Counted from the first letter of the stretch, positions 16,543 to 25,856 are shown. The stretch: 64,000 nucleotides of DNA from Paenibacillus agri (GCF_013359945.1 NZ_JABWCS010000212.1:62001-126000), one strand, 5' to 3'. Notes: a model not told the origin generated them from the sequence alone. Numbers and translations: made by a program.

Positions 16543-16565
16543 TAGTCATAAAAAATCAGGGTGAA

Positions 16566-16854
16566 CCTAAGAAATGGTGATAATGCTGGCACATTCCGTC
16601 CGAATGCAGGAAGTTACACGTGCGGAGATGGCAGTGATGAATGATCGCGCTATGAGCCTGTCTACCGAAATAAATGCCGTAACTAACTTCGAGACGACAA
16701 GGATATTCCTGCGTGGGCGAAAAGTAGTGCTGCTAACGTGAAGCAAGCAGGTATTGTGCAAGGTAAAGGCGGAAACCAATTCGCCGCTCAAGACCATGCA
16801 ACGAGGGCTGAAGCCGTAGCAGTGCTGTTGAAAATGTTGGGTTCAACAGGGTAA
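16566..16854 (+). pseudogene. S-layer homology (SLH) domain remnant
   Basis: Across two frameshifts the strand reads NGDNAGTFRPNA, then EVTRAEMAVM, then DIPAWAKSSAANVKQAG, IVQGKGGNQFAAQ and ATRAEAVAVLLKML before TAA at 16852. These are the FxPxxxxTRAE and W-A motifs of tandem SLH repeats, which bind pyruvylated cell-wall polymer. Only the last one and a half repeats remain and they are not in one frame. It is the stub of an S-layer or surface enzyme gene. Confidence 0.8.
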
Positions 16855-16865
16855 GTAAAGTAACA

Positions 16866-16901
16866 GAGCTCAAGCGGAGATACCGCTTGAGCTTTTTTTC
16901 A
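16866..16901 (+). terminator. Intrinsic terminator after the SLH remnant
   Basis: GAGCTCAAGCGG, a 5-nt loop, then CCGCTTGAGC and seven T form a strong stem. It would have ended the original SLH gene. Confidence 0.85.
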
Positions 16902-17112
16902 GTTGAAATATTTACAGTGAAAAAATCTAAGGCGATTTCAAATTGACAATGAATAGAATGACCGGAATGCTTTTTTTACTAAATTAACAATTATATAGAA
17001 AATTGATATACAAGCCTACTCCTCGTGACGCAGCCTTAACATACAGGAATTACACTAACTAGGACAAAGATTTCCAGTTACAAAATTTTCTAAATTAAAA
17101 GGAGGCCTCGTA
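16902..17112 (+). other. Leader of the sugar ABC importer operon
   Basis: This is AT-rich DNA with no ORF. It must hold the operon promoter, but no -35/-10 pair is convincing. AAAAGGAGG at 17099-17107 is the ribosome binding site of the first permease. Confidence 0.4.
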
Positions 17113-18075
17113 ATGAGTGAGCTTGATAATCAGCTCAGCTTGGCGATCCATGGAAAGCCCACAGCGGCGGTTACCTATAATCGCACGGCATCGCTGAAAA
17201 AAATGAGATTTCGGGAAAATGTGCTTGCTTATACGTTTTTAGCACCCTCTTTGTTCCTGTTTGCCATCTTTTTGTTTTATCCCATTCTAAAAAGCGTTTA
17301 TCTCAGTTTGCACAGTACAGACCCAACCGGGCAGGTGGCCGCGTATGTCGGACTGGATAACTTTAAGGAGCTTTTTTCTTCCGGTTTGTTCTGGAACGGC
17401 ATGAAGGTTACGGCCATGTTTTCACTGCTCACGGTTCCGACGAGCATTTTGCTAGCTTTATTACTAGCGGCGTTAACCCACAATTTACGCTGGGGAAAAA
17501 GAGGATTCCAATTTGCGTTCTCACTCCCCTTGGTGCTCGCAGTAGGAACGTCTTCGATTATCTGGAAATTTTTATTTCACCCGTCACTCGGGATGCTGAA
17601 TTATTTTCTCGGGCTTGCTGGAGTAGCGCCCATTCCCTGGCTTGTCAGCCCTGAATGGGCGCTACTGTCCGTTTCCCTCATGACAGTTTGGATGAATCTA
17701 GGGTTTAATTACATCATTTTATCCAGTGGCCTGCAAGGGATTCCCGATGAGCTGTATGAGAGTGCAAAAATAGACGGTGCCGGAGCAGTCACGATGTTCC
17801 GGATCATTACGATGCCACTTTTATCACCAACCCTGTTTTTCGTAGTACTTGTTTCAATCATTAGCGCCTTTCAATCGTTTGGTCAAATCAATATCTTGAC
17901 CTCCGGCGGTCCGATGGACAGTACCAGTGTATTCGTTTTCTCAATTTTTCAGGAGTCCTTTATCAATTTCCGGTTCGGAGCCGGCAGTACACAAGCCCTG
18001 ATGCTGTTTCTGGTTATTCTCTTGCTTACCTATATTCAATTCAAATGGGTAGAAAGGAAAGTGCATTATCAATGA
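17113..18075 (+). CDS. Sugar ABC transporter permease (MalF/UgpA type)
   Basis: The 320-residue permease has six predicted membrane helices. A short cytoplasmic N-terminus leads into FLAPSLFLFAIFLFYPIL, the first helix typical of the carbohydrate CUT1 group. The EAA loop that docks the ATPase reads YESAKIDGAGAVTMFRIITM (about residues 215-235). AAAAGGAGG precedes the start. It overlaps the next gene by 4 nt (ATGA), which suggests translational coupling. There is no ATPase gene in the operon; CUT1 importers of Firmicutes often share MsmX. Confidence 0.93.
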   Translation: MSELDNQLSLAIHGKPTAAVTYNRTASLKKMRFRENVLAYTFLAPSLFLFAIFLFYPILKSVYLSLHSTDPTGQVAAYVGLDNFKELFSSGLFWNGMKVTAMFSLLTVPTSILLALLLAALTHNLRWGKRGFQFAFSLPLVLAVGTSSIIWKFLFHPSLGMLNYFLGLAGVAPIPWLVSPEWALLSVSLMTVWMNLGFNYIILSSGLQGIPDELYESAKIDGAGAVTMFRIITMPLLSPTLFFVVLVSIISAFQSFGQINILTSGGPMDSTSVFVFSIFQESFINFRFGAGSTQALMLFLVILLLTYIQFKWVERKVHYQ

Positions 18076-18896
18076 AAAAGCTTACTGCCGGACAAGCGGC
18101 TTTGTACATTGCGTTAGCCATCATGGCCGTGCTTGTCCTTTACCCAGTAATATATACCTTTTTTATGGCTGTGATGACGCCAGCTCAGGCCAGTGCTTAT
18201 CCTCCATATATCGTGCCGCACTCTCTGAATTTGGCCAATTTCATTCAAGTATTTGATCTTGTACCTGTCGGCACCTTCGTTGGGAATACGTTTTTGGTTT
18301 CAGCCATCGTCATGATTGGACAATTGGTCACGGCCAGCATGGCTGCTTACGCATTTGCCAAAATGGAGTTTAAAGGAAAAGCGCTTATGTTCAGCTTGTT
18401 TGTCTCTACTATGATGATTCCATGGGAAGTAGCAATGATCCCCAATTATTTGGTTATCCGGAATCTGAACTGGTTGGATACGTACCAAGGCTTGATCGTT
18501 CCATTTCTGGCCACGGCATTTGGCACGTTCTTGCTGCGCCAGTTCTTTCTCCAACTGCCTAAGGAGCTGTTTGAGGCAGCTAAAGTGGATGGATGCGGGC
18601 ACATCCGGTACTTTTTATTTCATGTGCTACCGCTGTCCCGGCCGGCGCTGGGGACTTTAGCCGTATATTCTTTTCTGAATATGTACAACTCCTATTTGTG
18701 GCCCTTGCTGATTACGAACAGTGATAAGATGCGCACCGTGCAAATTGGAATCTCCATGCTGCAGTATCAGGAATCGACTTCGTGGAATCTGGTATTTGCC
18801 GGGATAAGTATCGTGATATTGCCTTCGTTGCTATTGCTGGTGTTTGGATTGAAGCAACTTGTTAGAGGGATGGCGGCAGGGGCGCTGAAAGGCTGA
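18072..18896 (+). CDS. Sugar ABC transporter permease (MalG type)
   Basis: The protein has 274 residues from ATG 18072, overlapping the stop of the first permease. It has six helices and the EAA motif FEAAKVDGCGHIRYFLFHVL around residues 165-185. It forms the heterodimeric channel with the upstream permease. The C-terminal membrane segment ends in the usual LVRGMAAGALKG tail. The binding-protein gene follows after 92 bp. Confidence 0.93.
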   Translation: MKKLTAGQAALYIALAIMAVLVLYPVIYTFFMAVMTPAQASAYPPYIVPHSLNLANFIQVFDLVPVGTFVGNTFLVSAIVMIGQLVTASMAAYAFAKMEFKGKALMFSLFVSTMMIPWEVAMIPNYLVIRNLNWLDTYQGLIVPFLATAFGTFLLRQFFLQLPKELFEAAKVDGCGHIRYFLFHVLPLSRPALGTLAVYSFLNMYNSYLWPLLITNSDKMRTVQIGISMLQYQESTSWNLVFAGISIVILPSLLLLVFGLKQLVRGMAAGALKG

Positions 18897-18988
18897 AATA
18901 TCCCTTAAGGAAGTCAACTGCCACTGGCGGATGATGATATAGAAAGAGCTTCAAATGGATGGACAATATGTGTTGAAAAGGAGAGATT

Positions 18989-20398
18989 GTGAAAATGACG
19001 GGGTTTCGATTCAAACACGGAATGGTTCTGTCGACAGCAATTCTGATGGTAGCTCTGGCCGGTTGTAACAACAGCTCAGATGCCAGCGGGTCTAATGGCA
19101 GCACGAGCAGTCCAAGCGCTGGAAGTAATAGCACCAATGCAGAGAAACCGAAAGATGATGTCAAAAAACCGGTTACGATCACCTGGTGGCACTCCATGTC
19201 CGGAACGAATGAAAAAGCAGTGGATAAAATCGTTACTGATTTTAATGCCAGTCAAAGCGATGTTCAGGTACAGGCTATATACCAAGGTACTTATGATGAA
19301 AGCTTAAACAAGCTTAAAGCTTCGATTGGCTCTAACAGCGGCCCGGATCTGATTCAGACCTACGAAATCGGCAGTAAATTTATGATTGACTCCAAAATGA
19401 TCACACCTGTTCAAACATTCATCGACAAAGACGGCTTTGAGTTATCCCAATTGGAGCCTAATATCACTCGTTATTACACGATCGACGGTAAATTAAACGC
19501 TATGCCGTTCAATACGTCCAATCCGATCCTTTATTATAATAAAGATGCGTTTAAAGAAGCGGGGCTTGATCCGGAAAAACCGCCGAAAACTTATGAAGAA
19601 TTTGAACAAGCTGCTAAGGCTTTGAGCAAAAATGGCAAGCCAGGCGCCTCGATTGCTATCTACGGCTGGTTTATGGAGCAGTTCTTCGCGAATCAAAACG
19701 CCGACTATGTTAATAATGGCAACGGCCGGGATTCCGCCGCAACCGAATCGCTCGTGAATTCCGAAGCCGGTGTGAAAACACTGGAATGGTGGAAACGGAT
19801 GCTTGACGAAGGAGCCGTCAGCAACCTTGGACGCAAAACGGCCGACACAAACAGTGCCTTTGCCGCCGGGCAGATTGCCATGACACTCGACTCTACTGCA
19901 GGTCTTCGCAACATTGTAGAATCTGTTGGCGGGAAATTTGAAGTGGGAACCGGCTTCTTGCCTAAACCGGCGTCTGCAGACAAAGGTGGGGTAGTAGTCG
20001 GTGGGGCAAGCCTGTATATCATGAACAGCAAGCCGGAAGAACAGCAAAAGGCTACTTGGGCATTTATCCAATACTTGGCCTCTCCGGAAGTTCAGGCAGA
20101 GTGGAGCGTTAACACCGGTTACTTCCCGATCACCAAGGCTGCTTATGACCAGCAAGTGTTGAAGGACAACATGGTGAAATATCCGCAGTTTCAGACGGCC
20201 GTGGATCAATTGCATGCTTCCACGGAGTCTACAGCGACTTCCGGCGCCGTAATGGGTGTATTTCCGGAAGCGCGCCAACTCGTGGAAGGCGGGATTGAAG
20301 CCGCTTTGAACGGCCAAAAGCAGCCTAAACAGGCACTTGACGAAGTGGCTCAGCAAATCACGAAAAAAATTGCCGATTACAATAAAACCCTTAAATAA
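18989..20398 (+). CDS. Sugar ABC transporter substrate-binding lipoprotein
   Basis: This is a 469-residue extracytoplasmic binding protein. A signal peptide with lipobox VALAG-C places the acylated Cys at about residue 26, and a Ser/Asn-rich linker follows. The mature part fits the UgpB/MalE cluster, with KPVTITWWHSMSGTNEKAV at the start of the first lobe. Start codon: GTG 18989, or ATG 18995, which sits slightly further from AAGGAGAG. It is the third gene after the two permeases, so the three make a CUT1 importer without its ATPase. UgpB-like features suggest a glycerol-phosphate or oligosaccharide ligand, but this is not certain. Confidence 0.9.
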   Translation: MKMTGFRFKHGMVLSTAILMVALAGCNNSSDASGSNGSTSSPSAGSNSTNAEKPKDDVKKPVTITWWHSMSGTNEKAVDKIVTDFNASQSDVQVQAIYQGTYDESLNKLKASIGSNSGPDLIQTYEIGSKFMIDSKMITPVQTFIDKDGFELSQLEPNITRYYTIDGKLNAMPFNTSNPILYYNKDAFKEAGLDPEKPPKTYEEFEQAAKALSKNGKPGASIAIYGWFMEQFFANQNADYVNNGNGRDSAATESLVNSEAGVKTLEWWKRMLDEGAVSNLGRKTADTNSAFAAGQIAMTLDSTAGLRNIVESVGGKFEVGTGFLPKPASADKGGVVVGGASLYIMNSKPEEQQKATWAFIQYLASPEVQAEWSVNTGYFPITKAAYDQQVLKDNMVKYPQFQTAVDQLHASTESTATSGAVMGVFPEARQLVEGGIEAALNGQKQPKQALDEVAQQITKKIADYNKTLK

Positions 20399-20493
20399 AG
20401 TACAGCTTCCAATGGAAGGGAACTAGTCAACGCCAAGGATTCTTGATGGTCCAGGGAAGCGTTTGAACATGCTTAGGTTTAGCAACTCGTTGT

Positions 20494-20537
20494 AAAAACC
20501 GGATCCTTAACTACAGGGGAATCCGGTTTTTGCTTTT
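20494..20537 (+). terminator. Intrinsic terminator of the ABC importer operon
   Basis: AAAAACCGGAT and ATCCGGTTTTT flank a loop of about 15 nt, followed by a T-rich tract (TTTTTGCTTTT). Confidence 0.8.
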
Positions 20538-20802
20538 CCTTCACGTTCTTTTCGAAAGAGGCTCCGCTAAATTTTGCCCCGGAATTTCTGTCGTCGTTCT
20601 AACGTGACTATGTATACTCCTGGTTACCGACTCGACTCATTGTTGAGAGTCTGATGGATATCTTTTACTTTGCGAAGGATTTTAGCTTCGGCGGCTCGAT
20701 TGGGTGTATTGCTTTCGATTGCAGTTGTCGGTATCTTAGTATTGTTCAGTTCAATCATTGCGATAAATTAAGATCCCCTAACCCCTAAAGGAGAAAAACT
20801 AG
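20538..20802. other. Intergenic, with a short hydrophobic frame
   Basis: Between 20660 and 20771 the strand can be read as RRILASAARLGV followed by a hydrophobic stretch ending in IIAIN and a stop, like the last membrane helix of a lost gene. There is no start codon or ribosome binding site. Nothing else is evident apart from AAAGGAG before the next gene. Confidence 0.35.
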
Positions 20803-21426
20803 ATGACTATTATCAGCAAATTAGCAACCTCACTCAACCGCAAAGACGAAGGTCCTAATCAGGAGCTGGCGAAATATATTGCCGACCGGGAGGATAAGGA
20901 AGCTGTGAAAGAACTCGTTGATAATTTGCATAACAGAGATAAGAATATTCAAAGCGATTGTATTAAAGTTCTCTATGAAATCGGAGATATGAAACCGTCA
21001 TTAGTTGTTGATTACAGCAAAGAGTTCGTAACATTGCTTGATCATAGGAACAATCGGCTTGTGTGGGGGGCTATGACCGCACTAGATGCGATAACTCTTG
21101 AAAAACCGGAAACCATTTATTTATCACTTGCAAAAATTGTTGAAATTGCTGACAGAGGATCGGTGATCACAAAGGATCACGCAGTAAATATCCTGATTAA
21201 ACTTTGTTCTGTCCAACAATATGCTGATAATGCATTCAGCTTACTCATTGAACAGCTTAAGAAATGTCCGACAAATCAACTCCCAATGTATGCGGAGAAT
21301 GCAATGTCCATCATTAACGATAACAACAAAGCCGTATTCATAGAGACGCTGATCTCACGATTTGACGACATTGAAAAAGATACAAAGCGAAAACGAGTGG
21401 AGAAGCTGATTAAGAAAATGAGTTGA
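20803..21426 (+). CDS. HEAT-repeat-like cytoplasmic protein
   Basis: The 207-residue protein has AAAGGAG upstream. It is all-helical with repeating units of about 38 residues, e.g. NIQSDCIKVLYEIGDMKPS and RLVWGAMTALDAITLEKPE, each with the paired amphipathic helices of HEAT/ARM repeats. There is no membrane segment and no catalytic motif. Proteins of this shape mediate protein or nucleic-acid contacts. The lysine-rich C-terminus (KRKRVEKLIKKMS) could help nucleic-acid binding. It is a monocistronic gene of unknown role. Confidence 0.6.
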   Translation: MTIISKLATSLNRKDEGPNQELAKYIADREDKEAVKELVDNLHNRDKNIQSDCIKVLYEIGDMKPSLVVDYSKEFVTLLDHRNNRLVWGAMTALDAITLEKPETIYLSLAKIVEIADRGSVITKDHAVNILIKLCSVQQYADNAFSLLIEQLKKCPTNQLPMYAENAMSIINDNNKAVFIETLISRFDDIEKDTKRKRVEKLIKKMS

Positions 21427-21491
21427 TTCTACCATGTATGTTAAAAAAACAAACATAGCTAAAAAAAAGAGAGCTTATATAAAAAGGATCG

Positions 21492-21696
21492 AAGTGTAAT
21501 TAACGGCATTTTTGTACCTTAAATCCTCTGCAGCTAAGGGTTAGCGGAGATTAAGTGCAATATTGTACCTTAAATCTTCCAGAAAGCCTGTCCAGTGTGC
21601 TTTTTCGAAAAGTAAGATACAATAATGCCCTTATTTCCCTTATTTGGCTATATTGAAGAAAAATAAGGTACAAAAATGCTGTTAGTTGGTGAGGTG
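21492..21696 (+). repeat. Dispersed nested palindromic repeat, copy 2
   Basis: This is the best-preserved copy. It starts GTGTAATTAACGGCATTTTT and ends GTACAAAAATGCTGTTAG, with the two internal modules TGCAATATTGTACCTTA and TAAGATACAATAATGC. The left and right ends are inverted repeats over about 23 bp with a few mismatches. It has the same layout and orientation as copy 1 and lies between the HEAT gene and the germination operon. Confidence 0.85.
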
Positions 21697-21730
21697 GCCC
21701 CTCTTTTCACTGTTAGGGTCAGCGCCCCCT

Positions 21731-21853
21731 CTATTTCTTCTTGAACCAACTAATCATCGACAACAGCAGCGATAACACGATGAACATGATAGAGATTGCC
21801 CAAGGATGCAGGATGAACACATGAGACTGCCAAGGCCACAGGTATTCACTCAT
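21731..21853 (-). CDS. Small membrane peptide, last gene of the germination operon
   Basis: The peptide has 40 residues. Its ATG overlaps the stop of the upstream GerB-type gene by 4 nt, an arrangement typical of genuine coupled genes. One hydrophobic helix lies at about residues 16-36 (HPWAISIMFIVLSLLLSMIS), followed by WFKKK. Short one- or two-helix D-subunits are known in some Bacillus germinant-receptor operons; this peptide occupies that position but is shorter. Function is inferred from position only. Confidence 0.6.
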   Translation of the reverse strand: MSEYLWPWQSHVFILHPWAISIMFIVLSLLLSMISWFKKK

Positions 21854-22944
21854 AGTGCTGTCCCTGCTTTCTTGCGAATCCAGGCCACCATCAAGAGAAT
21901 AGCTGGAATCACGATAAAGAGGGGAATCCATAAGTTGTAAGGAAGGATCCGGGTCCCCACGAAGATGTGATCAGTCACATTCCGTGCCATATTGCTGCCA
22001 ATCCATAGTGTGGTCACGGTAACGATAAGAATCGGCAGACGTAGTGATTTGGCGGAGGTAAGCTTCTGGATAGCCAGAACAGCAGTCATCAGATGAAGGG
22101 ATATTTTTAAAAAGATAGTCGTCATAAAGTACATCACGCCCAGAGCATCGAGGTTATCCAGAAAATCACTGATACTTAGCTGCCTCAACAACACCAGCAG
22201 AGGATAGATATTGCGTTGGAAGACGCCTTCGCCCAGCACCATAATCGCTAACATATCAAACACGGCGATAGTAACGCCGGTGACCAGCACGGCAATGATA
22301 TTTATTCCGGCCAATTGCCCCGGTTTTCTCAGAAAGGACCATAACATCGCGAATTCAATGGTTTCGCCGAAGGTCTGCAGAATGCCAAAGGGCCAGACGG
22401 TCTTCCAGACTCGCCCCCAGCCTTCGCCCAAGAGGGGCTGAAGATTGTCGAAATGCACATTTCTGGAACCCAGTAGTAGAAGGATCTCTGCAACGAAGAG
22501 AAAGAATATAATCGGGAAAAGCAGCCCCGCGAACCTAAAGATAACTTCGACTCCACTGGATAGAAAATACATAATCACGAGCATCATGGAGCCTAGGATG
22601 ACCCATGTAGGCGTACCTGGCAGCAGGGTGAGCGGGACAAGCTCCTTTAGATCGCTGATTCCCCGTCCTGCGTCATAAATAAACAGCAATGGATAGAACC
22701 AGGCAATGGGGATGCCCAGCCAAGGGCCAAATTGCTTGGGGAACCATTCAACCAAGGATAAGCCCGGCATCATGTTCATAAGAGCGATGTAGCCCAGGAT
22801 CATGAACATTCCAATGAAGGCTGAGAGCAGCATCGCAATCCAGGCATCACGTCCGGCGGGAGAGGCGAACCCGAAGATCACTGTCGTTCCTAGCTGAAAC
22901 AACACCGTAGTCGCAAAGAGCTGATAACCCGATACCCTGACCAT
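21850..22944 (-). CDS. Spore germinant receptor subunit B (GerAB/GerKB family)
   Basis: The 364-residue protein has ten predicted membrane helices of the APC-superfamily-like endospore germination family. The N-terminus VRVSGYQLFATTVLFQLGTT is typical of GerAB/GerKB proteins, which form the ligand-binding membrane subunit of germinant receptors in the spore inner membrane. It is the third gene of an A-C-B operon and is followed by a coupled 40-residue peptide. A GGAGG-like site precedes it, 24 bp after the GerC gene. Confidence 0.93.
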   Translation of the reverse strand: MVRVSGYQLFATTVLFQLGTTVIFGFASPAGRDAWIAMLLSAFIGMFMILGYIALMNMMPGLSLVEWFPKQFGPWLGIPIAWFYPLLFIYDAGRGISDLKELVPLTLLPGTPTWVILGSMMLVIMYFLSSGVEVIFRFAGLLFPIIFFLFVAEILLLLGSRNVHFDNLQPLLGEGWGRVWKTVWPFGILQTFGETIEFAMLWSFLRKPGQLAGINIIAVLVTGVTIAVFDMLAIMVLGEGVFQRNIYPLLVLLRQLSISDFLDNLDALGVMYFMTTIFLKISLHLMTAVLAIQKLTSAKSLRLPILIVTVTTLWIGSNMARNVTDHIFVGTRILPYNLWIPLFIVIPAILLMVAWIRKKAGTAL

Positions 22945-22967
22945 CCTGATTCCTCCCTTTCAGCCGC

Positions 22968-24179
22968 TTACTCAAGCTCTATGGATTTATTGGTTAACCC
23001 TACCTGCGTTATTGTAATGTGTGGAGTAATGTTTATCGGTACTTCAGGAAATAGCTTCTCCCATTCCTTGGCATAGCTCTTGTTCCATTGCTTGGGGTGC
23101 TGGCGGTAGATGATATGTCCGAACCCTAGAATATCTTTTTTATAACCTAGTTGTGCCTCACGGCAGACCAATTCAATTCTGGCCTTAACATCTTCCGTAA
23201 CCAAAGTTCTGACATACTCCAGATCCTTGGGACTACTCATGTCCAGCTTAGAAGTGTTCTCAAAGATAGAAACCTCCGCGTAGGGATCCACCGTTATCGT
23301 AATTCCTTTAGTGCCTGCAAGTGTATGGTATTTCGTGCTCGCTGTATGCACTTGTGCGCTGATTCGGCCGCCGCCCTTTTCCACCGGAACTTCGGCAGTT
23401 GTTACCGCATCCTTCATCCGGTTCTTCAGCCACATGGCACCTCTGGTTTCTGTCTCATTCAGCCAGCCGATCAGCTGATCCTTGTGGAACACAGCCGCAC
23501 CTCTGACGGATAGACTGCTAATCTTGGATATGCCTGGATCAGACTCGCCGCTATTTTTATCTGTCTGAGCGGGGATTAGCTGTACACGGGCTGCCATGGG
23601 CGTATTTCCCGGCGATACCAACATGTCCATAAATTGCAGGAGACGGACGCTTACATTCTTTTTGGATTTCGCTTCTTCGCGCATGATTTCGGAGGACAGC
23701 TTTTCGAATACTGGATTATACTCCAAGATATCTACCGCTTTGCCCTTGGCAAACAGAATATGGCTCTTGATTTGCGATTGCTTGTACCGTTCAAAGAAAT
23801 CCAGGACTGGCAGTACGCCGCTACGTGCCAGCTTCTCCCCGATAACAATGACCTTACTGTGGTAAAAAACAATCTTCCGCTGTACCTTCTGCTGAATGTA
23901 CCTGTAGGCCTCCAGGATGGTCTCCCCCTCTGCGGACAGGATCCAGCCTGCTTTGGCCTCCAGCTTTTCGCCTCCGGATTGGTTGGTCACACCTAACAAT
24001 CGGGGGACGGCGAGTTCCAGCGAGAGCTGGATTTTTCCTTTATCCGTCTTGTCGAGACCGACGGCAGTAACGATAGCGACATCATTTACTTCCACTTTGC
24101 TCCAGCAGCCCGTCAACAGAGGGAGAATCAGGAAGAACATCATTGACAGGATCACTGGTTTCACCTGCATTTTTCTCAC
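22968..24179 (-). CDS. Spore germinant receptor lipoprotein C (Ger(x)C family)
   Basis: The 403-residue lipoprotein has a signal peptide and lipobox LLTGC (Cys at about 25) followed by WSKVEVNDVAIVTAVGLDKT, the hallmark N-terminus of GerAC/GerKC. A C-terminal domain includes ARIELVCREAQLGYKKDILGF, also conserved. C-subunits are anchored to the outer face of the spore inner membrane. It lies between the A and B subunit genes. Confidence 0.95.
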   Translation of the reverse strand: MRKMQVKPVILSMMFFLILPLLTGCWSKVEVNDVAIVTAVGLDKTDKGKIQLSLELAVPRLLGVTNQSGGEKLEAKAGWILSAEGETILEAYRYIQQKVQRKIVFYHSKVIVIGEKLARSGVLPVLDFFERYKQSQIKSHILFAKGKAVDILEYNPVFEKLSSEIMREEAKSKKNVSVRLLQFMDMLVSPGNTPMAARVQLIPAQTDKNSGESDPGISKISSLSVRGAAVFHKDQLIGWLNETETRGAMWLKNRMKDAVTTAEVPVEKGGGRISAQVHTASTKYHTLAGTKGITITVDPYAEVSIFENTSKLDMSSPKDLEYVRTLVTEDVKARIELVCREAQLGYKKDILGFGHIIYRQHPKQWNKSYAKEWEKLFPEVPINITPHITITQVGLTNKSIELE

Positions 24180-24243
24180 CCCTCATCTTATTGTTGGAAC
24201 GAAGCTTATGAATGGCATCAGAACAGAGTGCATGGTCTTGTTC

Positions 24244-25785
24244 TTATTCGCCAATTCCTCTGCGGCGATGAATGAGATTCCTCCAAGGTACCCGGAAGAG
24301 TGTATCCTTAAGATTATTCAAGGATAGGGGAGCTACGGGCGAAAGATAAGGTACGCCAAAGGAGCGGAGCCTAAGCAGATGGATGCATATGACCAGCAGC
24401 CCCAGGAGAATTCCGTACAGCCCCAGAGTTCCGGCCAGGAACATTAACGGAAAGCGCAGCAACCGTGCAGCGATCCCCAGGCTATAAGAAGGGAAAATAA
24501 AGGAGGCAATTCCCGTGAACGATACAATAATCACGAGGATCGCCGAGACAATGCCCGCCTGCACAGCGGCTTGTCCAATGACTAATGCACCTACGATGCT
24601 TACGGCCTGTCCAACAGGGCGGGGCATTCGGATACCTGCTTCCCGCAATCCTTCAAAGGTAATCTCCATGAGAAGCGCTTCGATAATGGCCGGAAAGGGG
24701 ACCGCTTCTCGTGAGGATGCAATACTAAGCAGCAGGTTGGTCGGCACCATTTCCTGATGAAAGGTTGTTACAGCAATATAAAGAGAGGGAAAGGTCAGGG
24801 CGATGAACGCCAGCCAGTATCGTAGCCACCGGGTGGCTGTCGAGATCATGTACCGCTGATAATAATCCTCCGGCGATTGCATCAGTCCCAGAAAAGTGAT
24901 AGGCAACACCAAAGCGAACGGCGTATTGTCAATCAGTAAGCTGACTTTACCTTCTAGCAGAGCTGCAGCTACCCGATCTGGACGTTCTGTACTAAGGACT
25001 TGCGGAAACGGCGAATAGGTATTGTCCTCGATCAATTCTTCAATATATCCGCTCTCCAGAATCGCATCGATTTTTATTCGGCCAAGCCGTGTGCGCACTT
25101 CATCTATTAGTTCTGTCTTGGCGACTCCGTCCAGGTACACTATGACAATGTCCGTATTGGACACATCGCCAATGGTTAGTGGCTCCATTTTGAGTTTATT
25201 CGTCTTAAGCCTGGTGCGTAGAAGACTCGTATTAGTACGCAGCTTCTCAGTAAAGCCCTCCCGGGGTCCGCGAATGGTAGGCTCAGAGGCCGCTTCTTCG
25301 ACCGCGCGTGCTTCCCGCCCTTTCATGTCGAAGATCAGGGCTTCGGAAGAACTCTCCAGAATGAGTATGGTGTCACCGTTCGTTATGGCAGATACGATGG
25401 TATGCATTTCACTCTCTAGCTTGCTCTGGCAGGCAGATACAATACTTTTTTGCAAGATTGCTTGGACATTGTGATGCTTGACTTGTTCATTCAGCTTGAG
25501 TTCCAGTTGGCTGCGACCGTGCAGCAAGGGTGTAATGATGTGCATGTCCACAAGAGATACATCCACTAATCCGTCTATGAAAATAATGATGCCACGGTAA
25601 CCATCGCAGACCAGCAGTTCCTTGAATACGATGTCGCTTGAACGGTCAAAGCTCTCTCTGAAGAACGCCAAGTCGGCTTCGAAATTACCGCTTAGTGTAG
25701 GACCCATCGGAGAATTCCCCCTGGACAACTGTGGGGTTGGCAGCTTTTTGTGTGATTTACGATTTCTTAAGAGCCATTTAAGCAT
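24244..25785 (-). CDS. Spore germinant receptor subunit A (GerA family)
   Basis: The 513-residue protein begins with a soluble domain (1-300; GDTILILESSSEALIFDMKG) and continues with about five membrane helices (about 310-470). Signature EDYYQRYMISTATRWLRY and LREAGIRMPRPVGQAVSIVG match GerAA/SpoVAF. It is the first gene of the receptor operon, which is expected to be forespore-expressed; a sigma-G-like -10 lies about 45 bp upstream. The C-terminal region is shorter than in some homologues but complete. Confidence 0.95.
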   Translation of the reverse strand: MLKWLLRNRKSHKKLPTPQLSRGNSPMGPTLSGNFEADLAFFRESFDRSSDIVFKELLVCDGYRGIIIFIDGLVDVSLVDMHIITPLLHGRSQLELKLNEQVKHHNVQAILQKSIVSACQSKLESEMHTIVSAITNGDTILILESSSEALIFDMKGREARAVEEAASEPTIRGPREGFTEKLRTNTSLLRTRLKTNKLKMEPLTIGDVSNTDIVIVYLDGVAKTELIDEVRTRLGRIKIDAILESGYIEELIEDNTYSPFPQVLSTERPDRVAAALLEGKVSLLIDNTPFALVLPITFLGLMQSPEDYYQRYMISTATRWLRYWLAFIALTFPSLYIAVTTFHQEMVPTNLLLSIASSREAVPFPAIIEALLMEITFEGLREAGIRMPRPVGQAVSIVGALVIGQAAVQAGIVSAILVIIVSFTGIASFIFPSYSLGIAARLLRFPLMFLAGTLGLYGILLGLLVICIHLLRLRSFGVPYLSPVAPLSLNNLKDTLFRVPWRNLIHRRRGIGE

Positions 25786-25825
25786 ATTTACATCCTTAGA
25801 GGGATCTGACTTGATAGTTCTATGC

Positions 25826-25856
25826 TATTATGCGCAATTTTCATGGAATTATATTC
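25826..25856 (-). promoter_or_regulatory. Putative sigma-G promoter of the germination operon
   Basis: On the minus strand GAATA (25856-25852) is followed after 19 nt by CATAATA (25832-25826). These match the sigma-G consensus GMATR and CATNMTA, with a spacer one base longer than the usual 18. It lies 40-70 bp upstream of the GerA-type gene, as expected for forespore expression. Confidence 0.5.

Noticed and set aside
16567..16797. 76-codon minus-strand ORF
   Set aside because: It is antisense to the SLH remnant and its translation has no features of a real protein.
19493..20356. 287-codon minus-strand ORF
   Set aside because: It is the antisense shadow of the binding-protein gene at 18989-20398, has no ribosome binding site and no recognisable motif.
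22211..22678. Two plus-strand ORFs of 76 and 77 codons
   Set aside because: Antisense shadows of the GerB-type gene.
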